Assembly (NCBI RefSeq): GCF_000494755.1
Contig: NC_022657.1
Location: 321,501 to 385,500, forward strand
DNA: 64,000 bases
Reading direction: 5' to 3'
DNA from: Amorphoplanes friuliensis DSM 7358
GTDB taxonomy: Bacteria > Actinomycetota > Actinomycetes > Mycobacteriales > Micromonosporaceae
In this document: positions 27,710 to 39,087 of the stretch, piece after piece
How the letters are laid out: every line of letters starts with the position of its first letter
Numbering within the stretch: the stretch's first letter is position 1
Position numbers and translations under genes: made by a program
Notes under the pieces: model-generated
The model's database searches: none
What the model saw: only the letters and a program-made list of their open reading frames with translations
Told to the model about the DNA's origin: nothing

Positions 27710-29008
27710 GTGAACGACCTCGCTACAGCAGGAGGAACCGTCGCCGACGAGGCCGACGTGATCGTTGTCGGGGCAGGGCCGGGTGGCTCAGCCGCGGCGT
27801 ACCACATGGCCCGGCACGGCCTGCGCGTGCTGCTGCTCGAAAAAACCGAGTTCCCGCGCGAGAAGGTCTGCGGTGACGGCCTCACTCCACGCGCGACCCG
27901 CCAGCTGATCCGGATGGGTGTGGACACCTCCGAGAAGGCCGGCTGGCTCCACAATCGCGGACTGCGGGTGATCGGCGGCGGCGTACGCCTCGAGCTCGAC
28001 TGGCCCGAGCTCGCCAGCTTCCCCAACTACGGCCTGGTCCGTACCCGCCTCGACTTCGACGACATGCTGGCCAAGCGCGCGGTCGAAGCCGGCGCGCTGC
28101 TGCGTACCGGGGTCAACGTGACCGGACCCGTGCTCGACGCGGACGGCCGCGCGATCGGGGTCGAGGCCAGGGTCGGTCCCGGTAAGGAACCCGTCCAGTA
28201 TCGCGCGCCGCTGATCGTCGCGGCGGACGGTGTGTCCGGCAAGTTCCCTCTCGCGATGGGCCTCGCCAAGCGCGACGACCGGCCGATCGGTGTGGCCGTC
28301 CGGCGCTACTACCAGTCGCCCGCCCGCGCCGACGACGACTACCTGGAGTCCTGGCTGGAGCTGCGCAGCGCCCAGGACCGCGAGCGGCTGCTCCCCGGGT
28401 ACGGCTGGATCTTCGGTCTGGGTGACGGCCGGGTCAACGTGGGCCTGGGCATCCTCAACTCGTCGAGCGCCTTCGGCAAGACCAACTACCGCGCGATGCT
28501 CACCGACTGGCTCGGCACGACGCCCGAGGACTGGGGCATGCGCGACGAGGCCAACGCGGACGGCCCGATCCTCGGTGCCGCCCTGCCGATGGGCTTCAAC
28601 CGCGTCCCGCACTACACGCGCGGCGTCATGCTGGTCGGCGACTCGGGCGGCATGGTCAACCCCATGAACGGCGAGGGCATCGCGTACGCGATGGAGTCCG
28701 GCGAGCTGGCGGCGGAGGTCGCCGTCCAGGCGCTCGCCCGGCCCGCCGGCCCCGACCGCGAACGCGCGCTGCAGGCGTACCCCGCGGAGTTGAAGATCCG
28801 TTTTGGTGGGTACTACCGACTCGGTGGGGTGTTCGTGAAGCTCATCGGCAACCCGCAGATCATGCGGATCGCCACCAAGCACGGCATGCCGCACCCGACG
28901 CTGATGCGGTTCGTGCTCAAGCTCCTGGCCAACCTGACGGATCCGCGGGACGGGGACGCCATGGACCGAATCATCAATGGTCTGACGAAGGTTGCACCGG
29001 CGGTATGA
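27710..29008 (+). CDS. Geranylgeranyl-reductase-family FAD enzyme (MenJ-like)
   Basis: A 432-residue flavoprotein. The N-terminal dinucleotide fold is DVIVVGAGPGGSAAAYHMAR; KVCGDGLTPRA is the hallmark of the geranylgeranyl reductase family, and GVMLVGDSGGMVNPMNGEGI binds FAD. In mycobacteria the homologue MenJ saturates one isoprene unit of menaquinone; location between menG and nuo supports that role here, by inference. GTG 27710 follows GGAGGTGAGCC, a strong ribosome site. Confidence 0.88.
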   Translation: MNDLATAGGTVADEADVIVVGAGPGGSAAAYHMARHGLRVLLLEKTEFPREKVCGDGLTPRATRQLIRMGVDTSEKAGWLHNRGLRVIGGGVRLELDWPELASFPNYGLVRTRLDFDDMLAKRAVEAGALLRTGVNVTGPVLDADGRAIGVEARVGPGKEPVQYRAPLIVAADGVSGKFPLAMGLAKRDDRPIGVAVRRYYQSPARADDDYLESWLELRSAQDRERLLPGYGWIFGLGDGRVNVGLGILNSSSAFGKTNYRAMLTDWLGTTPEDWGMRDEANADGPILGAALPMGFNRVPHYTRGVMLVGDSGGMVNPMNGEGIAYAMESGELAAEVAVQALARPAGPDRERALQAYPAELKIRFGGYYRLGGVFVKLIGNPQIMRIATKHGMPHPTLMRFVLKLLANLTDPRDGDAMDRIINGLTKVAPAV

Positions 29009-29026
29009 ACATCCAGGCCACCCCGG

Positions 29027-29054
29027 TCGACGCCACGCGAATCCGGATTAATAG
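29027..29054 (+). promoter_or_regulatory. Possible nuo promoter
   Basis: TCGACG (29027-29032) and TAATAG (29049-29054) are separated by 16 bp in the gap before nuoA. Match to the consensus is moderate. The nuoA ribosome site is GAGCAGGAGACAGC. Confidence 0.35.
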
Positions 29055-29087
29055 TGTGAAGCGGCTAACAGTCGAGCAGGAGACAGC

Positions 29088-29453
29088 ATGACGCTCAATC
29101 CTTATGTACCGATCGTCGGGCTGCTGATCCTCGGCGCGCTCTTTGCGTTGTTCTCGGTGTCGATCGCGCCGATCGTGGGTCCCAAGCGCTACAACCGGGC
29201 CAAACTCGAGGCCTACGAGTGCGGCATCGAGCCGGCGCCCCAGCCCATCGGCGGCGGCCGCTTCCCGGTCAAGTTCTATCTGACCGCGATGCTCTTCATC
29301 ATCTTCGACATCGAGACCATCTTCCTCTACCCGTGGGCGGTGTCCTTCGAGGCACTCGGCCTGTTCGGCTTCGTCGAAATGGTCCTCTTCATCGTCACCG
29401 TCTTCATCGCCTACACGTACGTGTGGCGACGCGGCGGACTCAACTGGGACTGA
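29088..29453 (+). CDS. nuoA: NADH-quinone oxidoreductase subunit A
   Basis: A 121-residue membrane subunit of complex I with three helices. Diagnostic segments are [15 protein letters not shown] on the loop and [23 protein letters not shown]. It lies at the membrane-arm junction near the quinone channel. First of fourteen nuo genes arranged A-B-C-D-E-F-G-H-I-J-K-L-M-N, and preceded by a good ribosome site. nuoB begins 5 bp after its stop. Confidence 0.97.
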   Translation: MTLNPYVPIVGLLILGALFALFSVSIAPIVGPKRYNRAKLEAYECGIEPAPQPIGGGRFPVKFYLTAMLFIIFDIETIFLYPWAVSFEALGLFGFVEMVLFIVTVFIAYTYVWRRGGLNWD

Positions 29454-29458
29454 TTGAC

Positions 29459-30130
29459 ATGGGAATCGAAGAGAAGCTGCCGAGCGGCATTCTGCTGACC
29501 TCCGTGGAGAAGCTCTCCAACTGGGCCCGCAAGTCGTCGTTCTGGGGCGCCACTTTCGGCCTCGCCTGCTGCGCCATCGAGATGATGGCCGCCGGCGGCC
29601 CGCACTACGACCTCGGTCGCTGGGGCATGGAGGTCTTCCGGGCCTCGCCCCGGCAGGCCGACCTGATGATCGTCGCGGGCCGGGTGAGCCAGAAGATGGC
29701 GCCGGTCGTGCGGCAGATCTACGACCAGATGCCCGAGCCGCGCTCGGTCATCTCGATGGGCGTCTGCGCCTCTTCGGGCGGCATGTTCAACAACTACGCG
29801 ATCGTGCAGGGCGTCGACCACATCGTGCCGGTCGACATCTACCTGCCCGGTTGCCCGCCGCGGCCCGAGATGCTGATCGACGCGATCCTCAAGATGCGCG
29901 AGAAGGTCATGGCCGCGCCGCTCGGCCCGAACGGCCGCAAGATGCTCGAGGCCCGCCGGGCCGAGGGCAAGCTGCCGCTCGTCGCTCCCGGCGCCATGCC
30001 CTCCTCGTACCGCGTGGACAAGGCCCGCCGGGCCGAGTGGACGCAGGCCGTCAAGGAAGGTCGCGAGGAGCAGCTCCGCATCGAGAACTGGATGAAGCTG
30101 CAGCCGCACCTGCGGGAGGGTGGCAAGTGA
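29459..30130 (+). CDS. nuoB: NADH-quinone oxidoreductase subunit B (cluster N2)
   Basis: A 223-residue peripheral subunit holding the terminal [4Fe-4S] cluster N2, which passes electrons to quinone. Ligands are the adjacent C37-C38 ([10 protein letters not shown]), C103 (GVCASSGG) and C132 (LPGCPPRPE). The C-terminal tail beyond about residue 165 is longer than in enterobacteria, with a charged [18 protein letters not shown] segment, as is common in actinobacteria. The stop overlaps the nuoC GTG (GTGA). Confidence 0.97.
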   Translation: MGIEEKLPSGILLTSVEKLSNWARKSSFWGATFGLACCAIEMMAAGGPHYDLGRWGMEVFRASPRQADLMIVAGRVSQKMAPVVRQIYDQMPEPRSVISMGVCASSGGMFNNYAIVQGVDHIVPVDIYLPGCPPRPEMLIDAILKMREKVMAAPLGPNGRKMLEARRAEGKLPLVAPGAMPSSYRVDKARRAEWTQAVKEGREEQLRIENWMKLQPHLREGGK

Positions 30131-30819
30131 GCGTCGAACAGAATCCCGAAGGTGCCCAGCTGGGCGCGCCCGCGGAGATCCCGGACAACCCCCAGAAGGG
30201 CATGTTCGGCATCACCGGCAGCGGTGACGTGTCCGGCTTCGGTGGCCTCGTCCGCCGGCGGCCGACCAGCGCCGACAGCCCGCGCCCGTTCGGCAGCTAC
30301 TTCGACGAGGTCCACGACGCGCTCGAGGAGGCCTACCCGGCCTTCGCCGACGCGATCGAGAAGGTCGTCGTCGACCGGGGTGAGCTGACCCTGTACATCG
30401 CGCCGGAGCGGATCGCCGAGGTCGCACAGATCATGCGTGACGACGAGTCGCTGCGCTTCGAGCTGTGCTCGTCGGTGTCGGGCGTGGACTACCTCGCCTC
30501 CGACACGCGCCGGCTGCACATCGTCTACGAGCTGATGTCGATGACCTACCGCCGCCGGGTCCGCCTCGAGGCGGCCATCCCGGCCGGTGGCAGCCTGCCC
30601 AGCGTGACCAGCGTCTACCCGACCGCCGACTGGCAGGAACGGGAGACCTACGACATGTTCGGGGTCGTCTTCACCGGTCACCCCAACCTCACCCGGATCC
30701 TCATGCCGGATGACTGGGAAGGCTTCCCGCAGCGCAAGGACTATCCGCTCGGCGGCGTTCCCGTCGAGTACAAGGGCGCCGAAATTCCGCCGCCGGACCA
30801 GCGGAGGGTCTACCAGTGA
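30127..30819 (+). CDS. nuoC: NADH-quinone oxidoreductase subunit C
   Basis: A 230-residue subunit of the 30-kDa family in the connecting module. The family signature is visible as [22 protein letters not shown] followed by [21 protein letters not shown]. It is separate from NuoD, unlike the enterobacterial fusion. The N-terminal 60 residues are a variable, Gly-rich extension. GTG 30127 overlaps the nuoB stop and its own stop overlaps the nuoD GTG, so the three are coupled. Confidence 0.96.
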   Translation: MSVEQNPEGAQLGAPAEIPDNPQKGMFGITGSGDVSGFGGLVRRRPTSADSPRPFGSYFDEVHDALEEAYPAFADAIEKVVVDRGELTLYIAPERIAEVAQIMRDDESLRFELCSSVSGVDYLASDTRRLHIVYELMSMTYRRRVRLEAAIPAGGSLPSVTSVYPTADWQERETYDMFGVVFTGHPNLTRILMPDDWEGFPQRKDYPLGGVPVEYKGAEIPPPDQRRVYQ

Positions 30820-32141
30820 CGACACCCGGATACGCGACCGAGCGGGAGACCACCGAAGGGCGCGTCTTCAACATCAGCGGCGGTGACTGGGACACGGTCA
30901 CCGGTGCCGTCGACCCGCTCAGCAACGAGAAGATCGTTGTCAACATGGGCCCGCAGCACCCGTCGACGCACGGCGTGCTGCGGCTGGTCCTCGAGCTCGA
31001 GGGCGAGACCGTCACCGAGGTCCGCCCGGTCATCGGCTATCTCCACACCGGCATCGAGAAGAGCCTCGAATACCGGAACTGGACGCAGGGCACGACGTTC
31101 GTGACCCGCGCGGACTACCTGGCGCCGCTGTTCAACGAGGCCGGGTACTGCTTCGCGGTCGAGAAGCTGCTCGGCATCACCGACGACATCACCGAGCGGG
31201 CGCAGACGATCCGGGTGCTCTTCATGGAGCTCAACCGCATCTCGTCGCACCTGGTCTGGATCGCCACCACGGGCATGGAGCTCGGCGCGATCTCGATGAT
31301 GCTGTACGGCTTCCGCGAGCGTGAGTACATCCTCGACATCTTCGAGGAGACCAGCGGTCTGCGGATGAACCACGCGTACTTCCGCCCGGGCGGTGTCGCG
31401 CAGGACGTTCCCGACTCGGCGATCAAGAAGATCCGCGATCTCCTCGTGTACCTGCCAAAGAAGCTCAAGGAATACGAGGCCATGCTCTCCGGCCAGGTCA
31501 TCTGGCAGGAGCGCACCCAGGGTGTCGCCGTGCTCGACGTGACCGGCTGCCTGCAGCTGGGTGTCACCGGCCCGGTGCTGCGCTCGGCGGGCCTGGCCTG
31601 GGACCTCCGCAAGACGATGCCGTACGGCGGTTACGAGAACTACGAGTTCGACGTTCCGACCGCGCAGACCGCCGACGTCTGGGGCCGCTACCTGGTCCGT
31701 ATGGCGGAGATCCGCGAGTCGCTGAAGATCGTCGAGCAGGCGCTGGACCGGCTCAGGCCGGGCCCGGTGATGATCGCCGACAAGAAGATCGCGTGGCCGG
31801 CCCAGCTCGCCGTGGGTCTCGACGGCATGGGCAACTCGCTCGAGCACGTCGCCAAGATCATGGGTCAGTCGATGGAATCGCTGATCCACCACTTCAAGCT
31901 CGTGACCGAAGGCTTCCGGGTCCCCCCGGGCCAGGTCTACGTCGGTATCGAGCACCCGCGCGGCGAGCTCGGCGTGCACGCGGTCTCCGACGGTGGCACG
32001 CATCCCTACCGCGTGCACATGCGTGACCCGAGCTTCGTGAACCTCCAGGCCATCCCCGCGATGGCGGAAGGTGCGCTGCTGGCCGACGTCATCGCCGGCG
32101 GCGCGTCCCTGGACCCCGTGATGGGTGGGTGTGACCGCTAA
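30816..32141 (+). CDS. nuoD: NADH-quinone oxidoreductase subunit D
   Basis: A 441-residue 49-kDa-type subunit that forms the quinone-binding pocket with NuoB. Characteristic segments are [48 protein letters not shown] and the C-terminal [10 protein letters not shown]...[19 protein letters not shown]. The family histidine and tyrosine pocket residues appear present. The stop is immediately followed by the nuoE ATG with no gap. Confidence 0.97.
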   Translation: MTTPGYATERETTEGRVFNISGGDWDTVTGAVDPLSNEKIVVNMGPQHPSTHGVLRLVLELEGETVTEVRPVIGYLHTGIEKSLEYRNWTQGTTFVTRADYLAPLFNEAGYCFAVEKLLGITDDITERAQTIRVLFMELNRISSHLVWIATTGMELGAISMMLYGFREREYILDIFEETSGLRMNHAYFRPGGVAQDVPDSAIKKIRDLLVYLPKKLKEYEAMLSGQVIWQERTQGVAVLDVTGCLQLGVTGPVLRSAGLAWDLRKTMPYGGYENYEFDVPTAQTADVWGRYLVRMAEIRESLKIVEQALDRLRPGPVMIADKKIAWPAQLAVGLDGMGNSLEHVAKIMGQSMESLIHHFKLVTEGFRVPPGQVYVGIEHPRGELGVHAVSDGGTHPYRVHMRDPSFVNLQAIPAMAEGALLADVIAGGASLDPVMGGCDR

Positions 32142-33248
32142 ATGTCAGAAACCACGGTGGACTTCTCCCCGAGCGCAGCGCCGCTGGCCGAGAAGCTCCT
32201 GGAACCAGCCCTCGAGATCATCGCTCGCTACCCCATCGGGCGCGAGCGCTCGGCGCTGCTCCCGCTGCTGCACCTCGTGCAGACCGAGGAGGGGCACGTC
32301 AGCCCCCGCGGTGTCGCGTTCTGCGCCGAGGTCCTGGGCATCAACAAGGCCCAGGTCGGCGCGGTGGCGACGTTCTACACGATGTACAAGCGCCGCCCGA
32401 CCGGTGAGTACCTCGTCAGCGTCTGCACCAACACGCTGTGCAACGTCATGGGCGGCCAGGAGGTCTACGACGGTCTCGTCGAGCACCTCGGCGTCGGCCA
32501 CGACGAGACCACGGCCGACGGCAAGATCACGCTGGAGCACGCCGAGTGCCTCGCGGCCTGCGACTACGCGCCGGTCGTGACGGTCAACTACGACTTCGCG
32601 GTGGACAACACGTCGCCGCAGGCCGCGGTCGACCTGGTCGAGAAGCTCCGCGCCGGCGAGCAGGTCACGCCGACCCGCGGTGCGCGCATCTGCTCGCTCA
32701 AGGAGATGCAGTTCCAGCTGGCGGGCTTCGACGAGGAGCGCGAGGGTGCGGTCGGGGACGGTCCCGCCGGTGCGCCCACGCTCCGCGGTGTGAGCCTTGC
32801 GCAGGAGCACGGCATCGCGGTGGCGAACTTCAACATCGACACCCCGATCACGACCACGAAGCCGGCCCGTGACGAGTCCGCCAAGGCCGTCAAGGACCCG
32901 GGCCCGCGTTCGGCTTCCACCACGAACGACGCCGAGACCGGCAAGGTGGCCGGTGTCGCGCGCAAGGCTGCCGAGGCCGTCAAGGCCGTGGCGGCGACGG
33001 TCGTCGACAAGGTGGAGCACCGCAAGGCGGGCACCACCACGAAGGCCGGCGACGTCAAGGACCCCGAGGTCCGCACCGGCGAGCAGCGCAACCCGGACGC
33101 CTCCACCCCGGCGCCCGACCCCAGCACGACCAAGCCGGGCACGGCTGTCCCGTCGAACCCGGCCGAGGCGGCCGGTCTCGCCGACAACCAGGCGGCCGGC
33201 GACGGCAAGCCTGCCGGTGACAGCCGCGGCAACGAGGAGAAGAAGTGA
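32142..33248 (+). CDS. nuoE: NADH-quinone oxidoreductase subunit E with long disordered tail
   Basis: A 368-residue subunit carrying [2Fe-2S] cluster N1a; ligands are C95 and C100 (VSVCTNTLCN) and C136 and C140 (AECLAACDYAP). The catalytic part ends near residue 225. The remaining about 140 residues are Ala/Lys/Thr/Pro/Gly-rich and look disordered (for example VARKAAEAVKAVAATVVDKV and STPAPDPSTTKPGTAVPSNP). NuoE is usually 160-300 residues, so this tail is unusual. The stop overlaps the nuoF GTG. Confidence 0.95.
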   Translation: MSETTVDFSPSAAPLAEKLLEPALEIIARYPIGRERSALLPLLHLVQTEEGHVSPRGVAFCAEVLGINKAQVGAVATFYTMYKRRPTGEYLVSVCTNTLCNVMGGQEVYDGLVEHLGVGHDETTADGKITLEHAECLAACDYAPVVTVNYDFAVDNTSPQAAVDLVEKLRAGEQVTPTRGARICSLKEMQFQLAGFDEEREGAVGDGPAGAPTLRGVSLAQEHGIAVANFNIDTPITTTKPARDESAKAVKDPGPRSASTTNDAETGKVAGVARKAAEAVKAVAATVVDKVEHRKAGTTTKAGDVKDPEVRTGEQRNPDASTPAPDPSTTKPGTAVPSNPAEAAGLADNQAAGDGKPAGDSRGNEEKK

Positions 33249-34561
33249 CTCAGCCACGGCGCGAGGTGCTCCAGAAGCTCACCCCCGTCCTCACCAAGCG
33301 CTGGCTGTCGCCGGACGCCTGGAAGATCGACACGTACGAGCGGCTCGACGGGTACGCGGCCGTCCGCAAGGCGCTGGACGTGCACCCCGACGACCTGATC
33401 CAGCTGATCAAGGACTCGGGCCTGCGCGGCCGCGGCGGCGCGGGCTTCCCGACCGGTCTCAAGTGGGGCTTCATCCCGCAGGGCGACGGCAAGCCGCACT
33501 ACCTCGTCATCAACGCCGACGAGGGCGAGCCGGGCACCTGCAAGGACCTGCCCCTGATGACGTACGACCCGCACTCGCTCGTCGAGGGCGCGATCATCGC
33601 GGCCTACGCGATCCGGGCCAGCCGGGCGTTCATCTACATCCGCGGCGAGGCCGTGCACGCCGCCCGCCGGCTGCGCAACGCCGTCAAGGAGGCCTACGCC
33701 AAGGGCTACCTCGGCGAGAACATCCTCGGCTCCGGGTTCGACCTGGACCTGGTCGTGCACAGCGGCGCAGGTGCGTACATCTGTGGCGAGGAGACGGCGC
33801 TGCTCGACTCGCTCGAGGGCTTCCGCGGCCAGCCCCGGCTGCGCCCGCCGTTTCCCGCGGTCGCCGGCCTGTACGCGAGCCCGACGGTCGTCAACAACGT
33901 CGGCACCATCGCGAGCGTCCCGTACATCGTGCTGGGCGGCGCGGACTGGTGGAAGAGCATGGGCACGGAGAAGTCGTCCGGCCCGATGATCTACTCGCTG
34001 TCCGGCCGCGTGGTGAACCCCGGCCAGTACGAGTGCGGTCTCGGCATCACCCTGCGCGAGCTGATCGAGCTCGCGGGCGGCATGCAGCCCGGCCACACCC
34101 TGAAGTTCTGGACGCCGGGTGGCTCCTCGACGCCGCTGCTGACCGCCGAGCACATCGACACGGCGATGGACTTCGAGGGTGTCGCCGCCGCGGGTTCGAT
34201 CCTGGGCACCACGGCGATGCAGATCTTCTCCGACCAGGACTGCCCGGTCTACGCGACCTGGCGCTGGCTGGAGTTCTACCACCACGAGTCCTGCGGCAAG
34301 TGCACCCCGTGCCGTGAGGGCAACTACTGGATGGTGCGGACGTACCGGCGGATCCTCTCCGGTCAGGGCACCCACCAGGACCTGGACACCCTCCAGGACA
34401 CCGCCGACAACATCTTCGGCCGTTCGTTCTGCGGTCTCGGCGACGGTGCCGCGACGCCGGTCATGTCGACGCTGAAGTTCTTCCGCCAGGACTACCTGGA
34501 CTACATCGAGGGCCGGACCGCTCCGCGGCTGTCCGAGAAGGCCCTGGTAGGAGCGCACTGA
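33245..34561 (+). CDS. nuoF: NADH-quinone oxidoreductase subunit F (NADH/FMN site)
   Basis: A 438-residue 51-kDa-type subunit that binds NADH and FMN and [4Fe-4S] cluster N3. Nucleotide-binding segments are [18 protein letters not shown] and [32 protein letters not shown] is also conserved. Cluster ligands lie in [12 protein letters not shown] plus a downstream cysteine in [13 protein letters not shown] 33245 overlaps the nuoE stop; the stop shares one base with the nuoG ATG. Confidence 0.97.
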   Translation: MTQPRREVLQKLTPVLTKRWLSPDAWKIDTYERLDGYAAVRKALDVHPDDLIQLIKDSGLRGRGGAGFPTGLKWGFIPQGDGKPHYLVINADEGEPGTCKDLPLMTYDPHSLVEGAIIAAYAIRASRAFIYIRGEAVHAARRLRNAVKEAYAKGYLGENILGSGFDLDLVVHSGAGAYICGEETALLDSLEGFRGQPRLRPPFPAVAGLYASPTVVNNVGTIASVPYIVLGGADWWKSMGTEKSSGPMIYSLSGRVVNPGQYECGLGITLRELIELAGGMQPGHTLKFWTPGGSSTPLLTAEHIDTAMDFEGVAAAGSILGTTAMQIFSDQDCPVYATWRWLEFYHHESCGKCTPCREGNYWMVRTYRRILSGQGTHQDLDTLQDTADNIFGRSFCGLGDGAATPVMSTLKFFRQDYLDYIEGRTAPRLSEKALVGAH

Positions 34562-37035
34562 TGACGGACGTTGCCAAGAAGACCGACACCGTCACGCTCA
34601 CCATCGACGGCGTCGAGGTGACCGCGGCCAAGGGCGAGTTGGTCATCCGGGTCGCCGAGCGGATGGGCACCGCGATCCCGCGGTTCTGTGACCACCCGCT
34701 GCTCGCGCCCGCCGGCGCCTGCCGCCAGTGTCTGGTCGAGGTGGAGGGCCAGCGCAAGCCGGTCGCCTCCTGCACCCAGACGGTGGCCGAGGGCATGGTG
34801 GTCAAGACGCAGCTCACCTCGCCGGTCGCCGAGAAGGCGCAGGGCGGCGTGATGGAGCTGCTGCTGGCCAACCACCCGCTGGACTGCCCGACCTGTGACA
34901 AGGGCGGCGAATGCCCCCTGCAGAACCAGGCGATGTCGAGCGGCCGTGTCGACTCGCGCTTCCACGAGCACAAGCGTGAGTACGAGAAGCCGATCCACAT
35001 CTCCAGCCAGGTGCTGCTGGACCGTGAGCGGTGCATCCTCTGCCAGCGCTGCACGCGGTTCTCCGAGGAGATCGCCGGCGACAAGTTCATCGACCTGATG
35101 GACCGCTCGTCCGGTGAGCAGATCAACGTCTACCGCGACGACTTCTTCGGCGGCGAGGGCTTCGGTGACGGCCAGGCCGGCGACGGCGAGGGTGACGTCC
35201 CGTTCAACTCGTACTTCTCGGGCAACACGATCCAGATCTGCCCGGTCGGCGCCCTGACCGGCGAGCAGTACAGGTTCCGGGCCCGCCCGTTCGACCTGGT
35301 CTCCTCGCCGTCGGTCTGCGAGCACTGCGCCGGCGGCTGCGCGAGCCGTGTCGACCACCGGCGGGGCAAGGTGCTGCGGCGCCTGGCCGGCGACGACCCG
35401 GCGGTCAACGAGGAGTGGAACTGCGACAAGGGCCGCTGGGCCTTCCGCTACGCCACCGCGCACGACCGCATCATGAACCCCCTGATCCGCGACGCCGGCA
35501 CCGGTGAGCTCCGCGAGGCCTCCTGGAGCGAGGCGCTTCTCGCGGCCGCCGAGGGTCTGCAGGCCGCCAAGGGCAAGGGCGTCGGTGTGCTCACCGGCGG
35601 CCGCCTCACGGTCGAGGACGCGTACGCGTACGCGAAGTTCGCCCGGGTCGCGCTCGGCACCAACGACATCGACTTCAGGGCCCGCCCGCACAGCGCCGAG
35701 GAGGCCGACTTCCTGGCCGCTTCGGTCGCCGGGGTCACCGACGTGACGTACGAGGACGTGGAGAACGCGACCTCGGCGGTCATCGTCGGGCTCGAGCCCG
35801 AGGAGGAGGCCGCGATCCTCTTCCTGCGCCTGCGCAAGGGCGCGCTGAAGAAGAAGCTGAAGGTCACGGCCGTGGCGCCGTACCTGAGCCGGGGCTTCGA
35901 GAAGCTGAACGCCGCACTCGTGACGGCCCTGCCCGGCGACGAGGCCCGGCTGCTCGACACCGACGGCACCATCGCCGCGGCACTCGCCGCGCCCGGTGCT
36001 CTGCTGATCGTCGGCGAGCGCCTGGTGGAGACGCCCGGTGGTCTGTCGTCCGCCGCGAAGCTGGCCGAGCGGACCGGGGCGCGACTCGCCTGGATCCCGC
36101 GCCGCGCCGGCGACCGTGGTGCGGTCGACGCGGGCTGCCTGCCCAACCTGCTCCCCGGTGGCCGCCCGGTCACCGACGAGCAGGCGCGGGGCGAGCTGGC
36201 CCGGGCCTGGGACGTCGACTCCGCCGTGCTGCCCGGCACGTCCGGCCGGGACGGCGACGCGATCATCGCGGCCGCCGCCGCGGGTGAGCTCGGTGGCCTG
36301 CTGGTCGCCGGTGTCGACCCCGCCGACCTGACCGACCCGCGCCTCGCCGAGCAGGCGCTCGACGCAGTGCCGTTCATCGTCAGCCTGGAGCTGCGGCAGA
36401 GCGCGGTCACCCGCCGCGCCGACGTGGTCTTCCCGATCGCCCCGGCGGCCGAGAAGCCCGGCACGTTCATCAACTGGGAGGGCCGCCTGCGGACCTTCGA
36501 GACGGTGCTCAACACCACCGCGATGACCGACGGCCGGGTCCTCGAGGCCGTGGCGGCGCTGATGGACGTCACGCTCGGCACGGGCGACGTCGGTGCGATC
36601 CGCCGCGAGCTGGGCGCGATGCCCGCGAGCCGGTCGGCCCGCCCGACGCTGCCGGCCGTCGAGCCGGTGGCCGTGCGCAAGCCGTCCGCCCAGGAGGCGC
36701 TGCTCGCCACCTGGCACCAGATGCTCGACCTCGGTTCGCTGCAGGACGGCGACGAGGCGCTGGCCGGCACGGCCCGCCCGAGCGTGGTCCGCCTGGGCAA
36801 GGGTCTCGCCGAGTCGCTCGGCGTGGCCGACGGCGACGCCGTCACGGTCAGCACCGACCGCGGCGGGATCACGTTGCCGGCGGCGATCACCGATCTGCCC
36901 CCGCAGGTGGTGTGGCTGCCCACGAACTCGCCGGGCTCGACGCTGCGTCGCAGCCTCGGCGTCACCTCGGGTGCGGTGGTCCGGCTCAGCGCCGGCAAGC
37001 CGGGTCCGATCCTCGCTCAGGGGGCGAACAACTAG
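34561..37035 (+). CDS. nuoG: NADH-quinone oxidoreductase subunit G
   Basis: An 824-residue subunit relaying electrons from NuoF to NuoI. The N-terminal [2Fe-2S] domain has [23 protein letters not shown]. Next come the His-Cys cluster segment [22 protein letters not shown] and the 4Fe-4S segment [16 protein letters not shown] molybdopterin-oxidoreductase-like domain follows with C-x2-C-x3-C ([12 protein letters not shown]) for an N7-type cluster, and then a degenerate C-terminal domain that ends at an aspartate-decarboxylase-like fold. The length is normal for actinobacteria. Confidence 0.96.
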   Translation: MTDVAKKTDTVTLTIDGVEVTAAKGELVIRVAERMGTAIPRFCDHPLLAPAGACRQCLVEVEGQRKPVASCTQTVAEGMVVKTQLTSPVAEKAQGGVMELLLANHPLDCPTCDKGGECPLQNQAMSSGRVDSRFHEHKREYEKPIHISSQVLLDRERCILCQRCTRFSEEIAGDKFIDLMDRSSGEQINVYRDDFFGGEGFGDGQAGDGEGDVPFNSYFSGNTIQICPVGALTGEQYRFRARPFDLVSSPSVCEHCAGGCASRVDHRRGKVLRRLAGDDPAVNEEWNCDKGRWAFRYATAHDRIMNPLIRDAGTGELREASWSEALLAAAEGLQAAKGKGVGVLTGGRLTVEDAYAYAKFARVALGTNDIDFRARPHSAEEADFLAASVAGVTDVTYEDVENATSAVIVGLEPEEEAAILFLRLRKGALKKKLKVTAVAPYLSRGFEKLNAALVTALPGDEARLLDTDGTIAAALAAPGALLIVGERLVETPGGLSSAAKLAERTGARLAWIPRRAGDRGAVDAGCLPNLLPGGRPVTDEQARGELARAWDVDSAVLPGTSGRDGDAIIAAAAAGELGGLLVAGVDPADLTDPRLAEQALDAVPFIVSLELRQSAVTRRADVVFPIAPAAEKPGTFINWEGRLRTFETVLNTTAMTDGRVLEAVAALMDVTLGTGDVGAIRRELGAMPASRSARPTLPAVEPVAVRKPSAQEALLATWHQMLDLGSLQDGDEALAGTARPSVVRLGKGLAESLGVADGDAVTVSTDRGGITLPAAITDLPPQVVWLPTNSPGSTLRRSLGVTSGAVVRLSAGKPGPILAQGANN

Positions 37036-37037
37036 TG

Positions 37038-38429
37038 ATGACCTCGATGATCCTCGCCAACGCGGAGGATCCGACCCTGCAGACGTTCGAGAACGACGTC
37101 TGGTGGATCGTCCTCATCAAGCTGCTGGGTGTGTTCGTCATCCTGCTGCTGCTGACGCTCTTCACGATCAACTACGAGCGCAAGGTCGTGGCCCGGATGG
37201 CGGTCCGGCCGGGCCCCAACCAGGTCGGCCCCAAGGGCTGGTTGCAGAGCCTCACGGACGGCGTCAAGCTGCCGTTCAAGGAGGAGATCATCCCGAAGAC
37301 CGCCGACAAGGTGGTGTACTTCATCGCCCCGGTGATCTCGGCGACGGTGGCGTTCACGGCGTTCTCGGTGATCCCGTTCGGGCCGGTCGTGTCGATGTTC
37401 GGGCACAAGACCGCACTGCAGCTCACCGACGTGCCGATCTCGGTGCTGGTGCTGCTCGCCTGCTCCTCGATGGCCGTCTACGGCGTTGTGCTGGCCGGCT
37501 GGGCGTCCGGTTCGACCTACCCACTGCTCGGTGGTCTCCGGTCGGCCGCGCAGATGATCTCGTACGAGGTCGCGATGGGTCTGTCGATCGTCGCGGTCTT
37601 CATGACCGCCGGCACGATGTCGACCTCGCAGATCGTCGCTGCTCAGGCGGGCAACAACCCGACCGAGGCGTTCGACATCTTCGGGTGGAGCCCGACCCCG
37701 CCGAGCTGGTACGCCGTCCTGCTGCTGCCCAGCTTCATCATCTACTGCATCGCGGCGGTCGGTGAGACCAACCGGGCGCCGTTCGACCTGCCCGAGGCCG
37801 AGTCCGAGCTGGTCGGTGGCTTCCACACCGAGTACTCGTCGTTCAAGTTCGCGCTGTTCTTCCTGGCCGAGTACATCAACATGATCACCGTCTCGGCGTT
37901 CGCGACGACGCTGTTCCTCGGCGGCTGGCGCGCACCGTGGCCGATCAGCTGGTGGGAAGGCGCCAACAGCGGCTGGTTCCCGCTGATCTGGTGGCTCGGC
38001 AAGGTGCTGCTGCTGCTCTTCGGCTTCATCTGGCTCCGGGCGACCCTGCCCCGCATGCGCTACGACCAGTTCATGCGCTTCGGCTGGAAGGTGCTGATCC
38101 CGGTCAACCTGGTCTGGATCCTCTTCCTGGCCGGTGTCCGGGTCACCAACGACCGGATCGAGGGCGGTGCCCGCTTCCTGGTCTACATCGTGGCGGCGGT
38201 GGTCGTGCTCGGCATCGCCCTGCTCTGGCCGGCCAGCAAGAAACCACGCGAATACTCCATCGAGGAACAGCTGGCCGCCCGCCCGCCGGGCAGCTTCCCC
38301 GTACCTCCGATGGATCTGCAGGTGCCTCCCAGCCCACGGGCGCGCCGTGCCGTCGCCGAACGCCAACCGGCCACGGTCGGCGGCATGACCCCCAGCCCGG
38401 ACGACAACACGTCAGACAAGGAGGTGTGA
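37038..38429 (+). CDS. nuoH: NADH-quinone oxidoreductase subunit H
   Basis: A 463-residue membrane subunit with eight helices that forms much of the quinone chamber. Conserved loops include [60 protein letters not shown] and [19 protein letters not shown] hydrophilic C-terminal tail of about 60 residues after the last helix is Pro-rich. Start could be ATG 37038 or GTG 37035, which overlaps the nuoG stop by one base. A strong ribosome site for nuoI (AAGGAGGTGTGAC) overlaps its 3' end. Confidence 0.95.
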   Translation: MTSMILANAEDPTLQTFENDVWWIVLIKLLGVFVILLLLTLFTINYERKVVARMAVRPGPNQVGPKGWLQSLTDGVKLPFKEEIIPKTADKVVYFIAPVISATVAFTAFSVIPFGPVVSMFGHKTALQLTDVPISVLVLLACSSMAVYGVVLAGWASGSTYPLLGGLRSAAQMISYEVAMGLSIVAVFMTAGTMSTSQIVAAQAGNNPTEAFDIFGWSPTPPSWYAVLLLPSFIIYCIAAVGETNRAPFDLPEAESELVGGFHTEYSSFKFALFFLAEYINMITVSAFATTLFLGGWRAPWPISWWEGANSGWFPLIWWLGKVLLLLFGFIWLRATLPRMRYDQFMRFGWKVLIPVNLVWILFLAGVRVTNDRIEGGARFLVYIVAAVVVLGIALLWPASKKPREYSIEEQLAARPPGSFPVPPMDLQVPPSPRARRAVAERQPATVGGMTPSPDDNTSDKEV

Positions 38430-38430
38430 C

Positions 38431-39087
38431 GTGGGAACGTTCACGGGCTCGTTCAAGGGCTTCGGAGTGACCTTCGCGCACATGTTCCGCAAGGTCATCA
38501 CGACCGACTATCCGTTCACACCGCCGACGCCGGCGCCGCGCTACCACGGGCGGCACATCCTCAACCGGCACCCGGACGGCCTGGAGAAGTGCATCGGCTG
38601 CGAGCTGTGCGCCTGGGCCTGCCCGGCCGACGCGATCTACGTCGAGGGTGGCGACAACACCGACGAGCAGCGCTTCTCGCCGGGTGAGCGGTACGCCAGC
38701 ATCTACCAGATCAACTACGCGCGCTGCATCTTCTGCGGTCTGTGCATCGAGGCCTGCCCGACCCGTTCGCTGACCATGAGCAACGAGTACGAGCTGGCCC
38801 GGGACAGCCGCCAGGACCTCATCTTCACCAAGAAGGAGCTCCTGGCGCCGCTGCTGCCCGGCATGGAGCAGCCGCCGCACCCGATGCGGCTCGGCGAGAC
38901 CGACAAGGACTACTACCTCGGCGCGCTGACCAACCCGGGCACCTCGGCCGGGGCGGAGCGGGTCCCCTCGTCCGAGCGGGGCACCGACGACGCCTCGACC
39001 GCGGGTACCCCGGGTGACCGGCCGGAGACGGCGGGGACGCTGCGCCGCGACGACGCAGCCGATCAGCCCAAGGAGGTGGCCCGATGA
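38431..39087 (+). CDS. nuoI: NADH-quinone oxidoreductase subunit I (clusters N6a/N6b)
   Basis: A 218-residue two-cluster ferredoxin-like subunit. The first cluster motif is C54-x2-C57-x2-C60-x3-C64 ([12 protein letters not shown]), the second C99-x2-C102-x2-C105-x3-C109 ([12 protein letters not shown]). It passes electrons to N2 in NuoB. The last about 45 residues form a charged, Gly/Thr-rich tail that seems disordered. The stop overlaps the nuoJ ATG (ATGA). Confidence 0.97.
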   Translation: MGTFTGSFKGFGVTFAHMFRKVITTDYPFTPPTPAPRYHGRHILNRHPDGLEKCIGCELCAWACPADAIYVEGGDNTDEQRFSPGERYASIYQINYARCIFCGLCIEACPTRSLTMSNEYELARDSRQDLIFTKKELLAPLLPGMEQPPHPMRLGETDKDYYLGALTNPGTSAGAERVPSSERGTDDASTAGTPGDRPETAGTLRRDDAADQPKEVAR

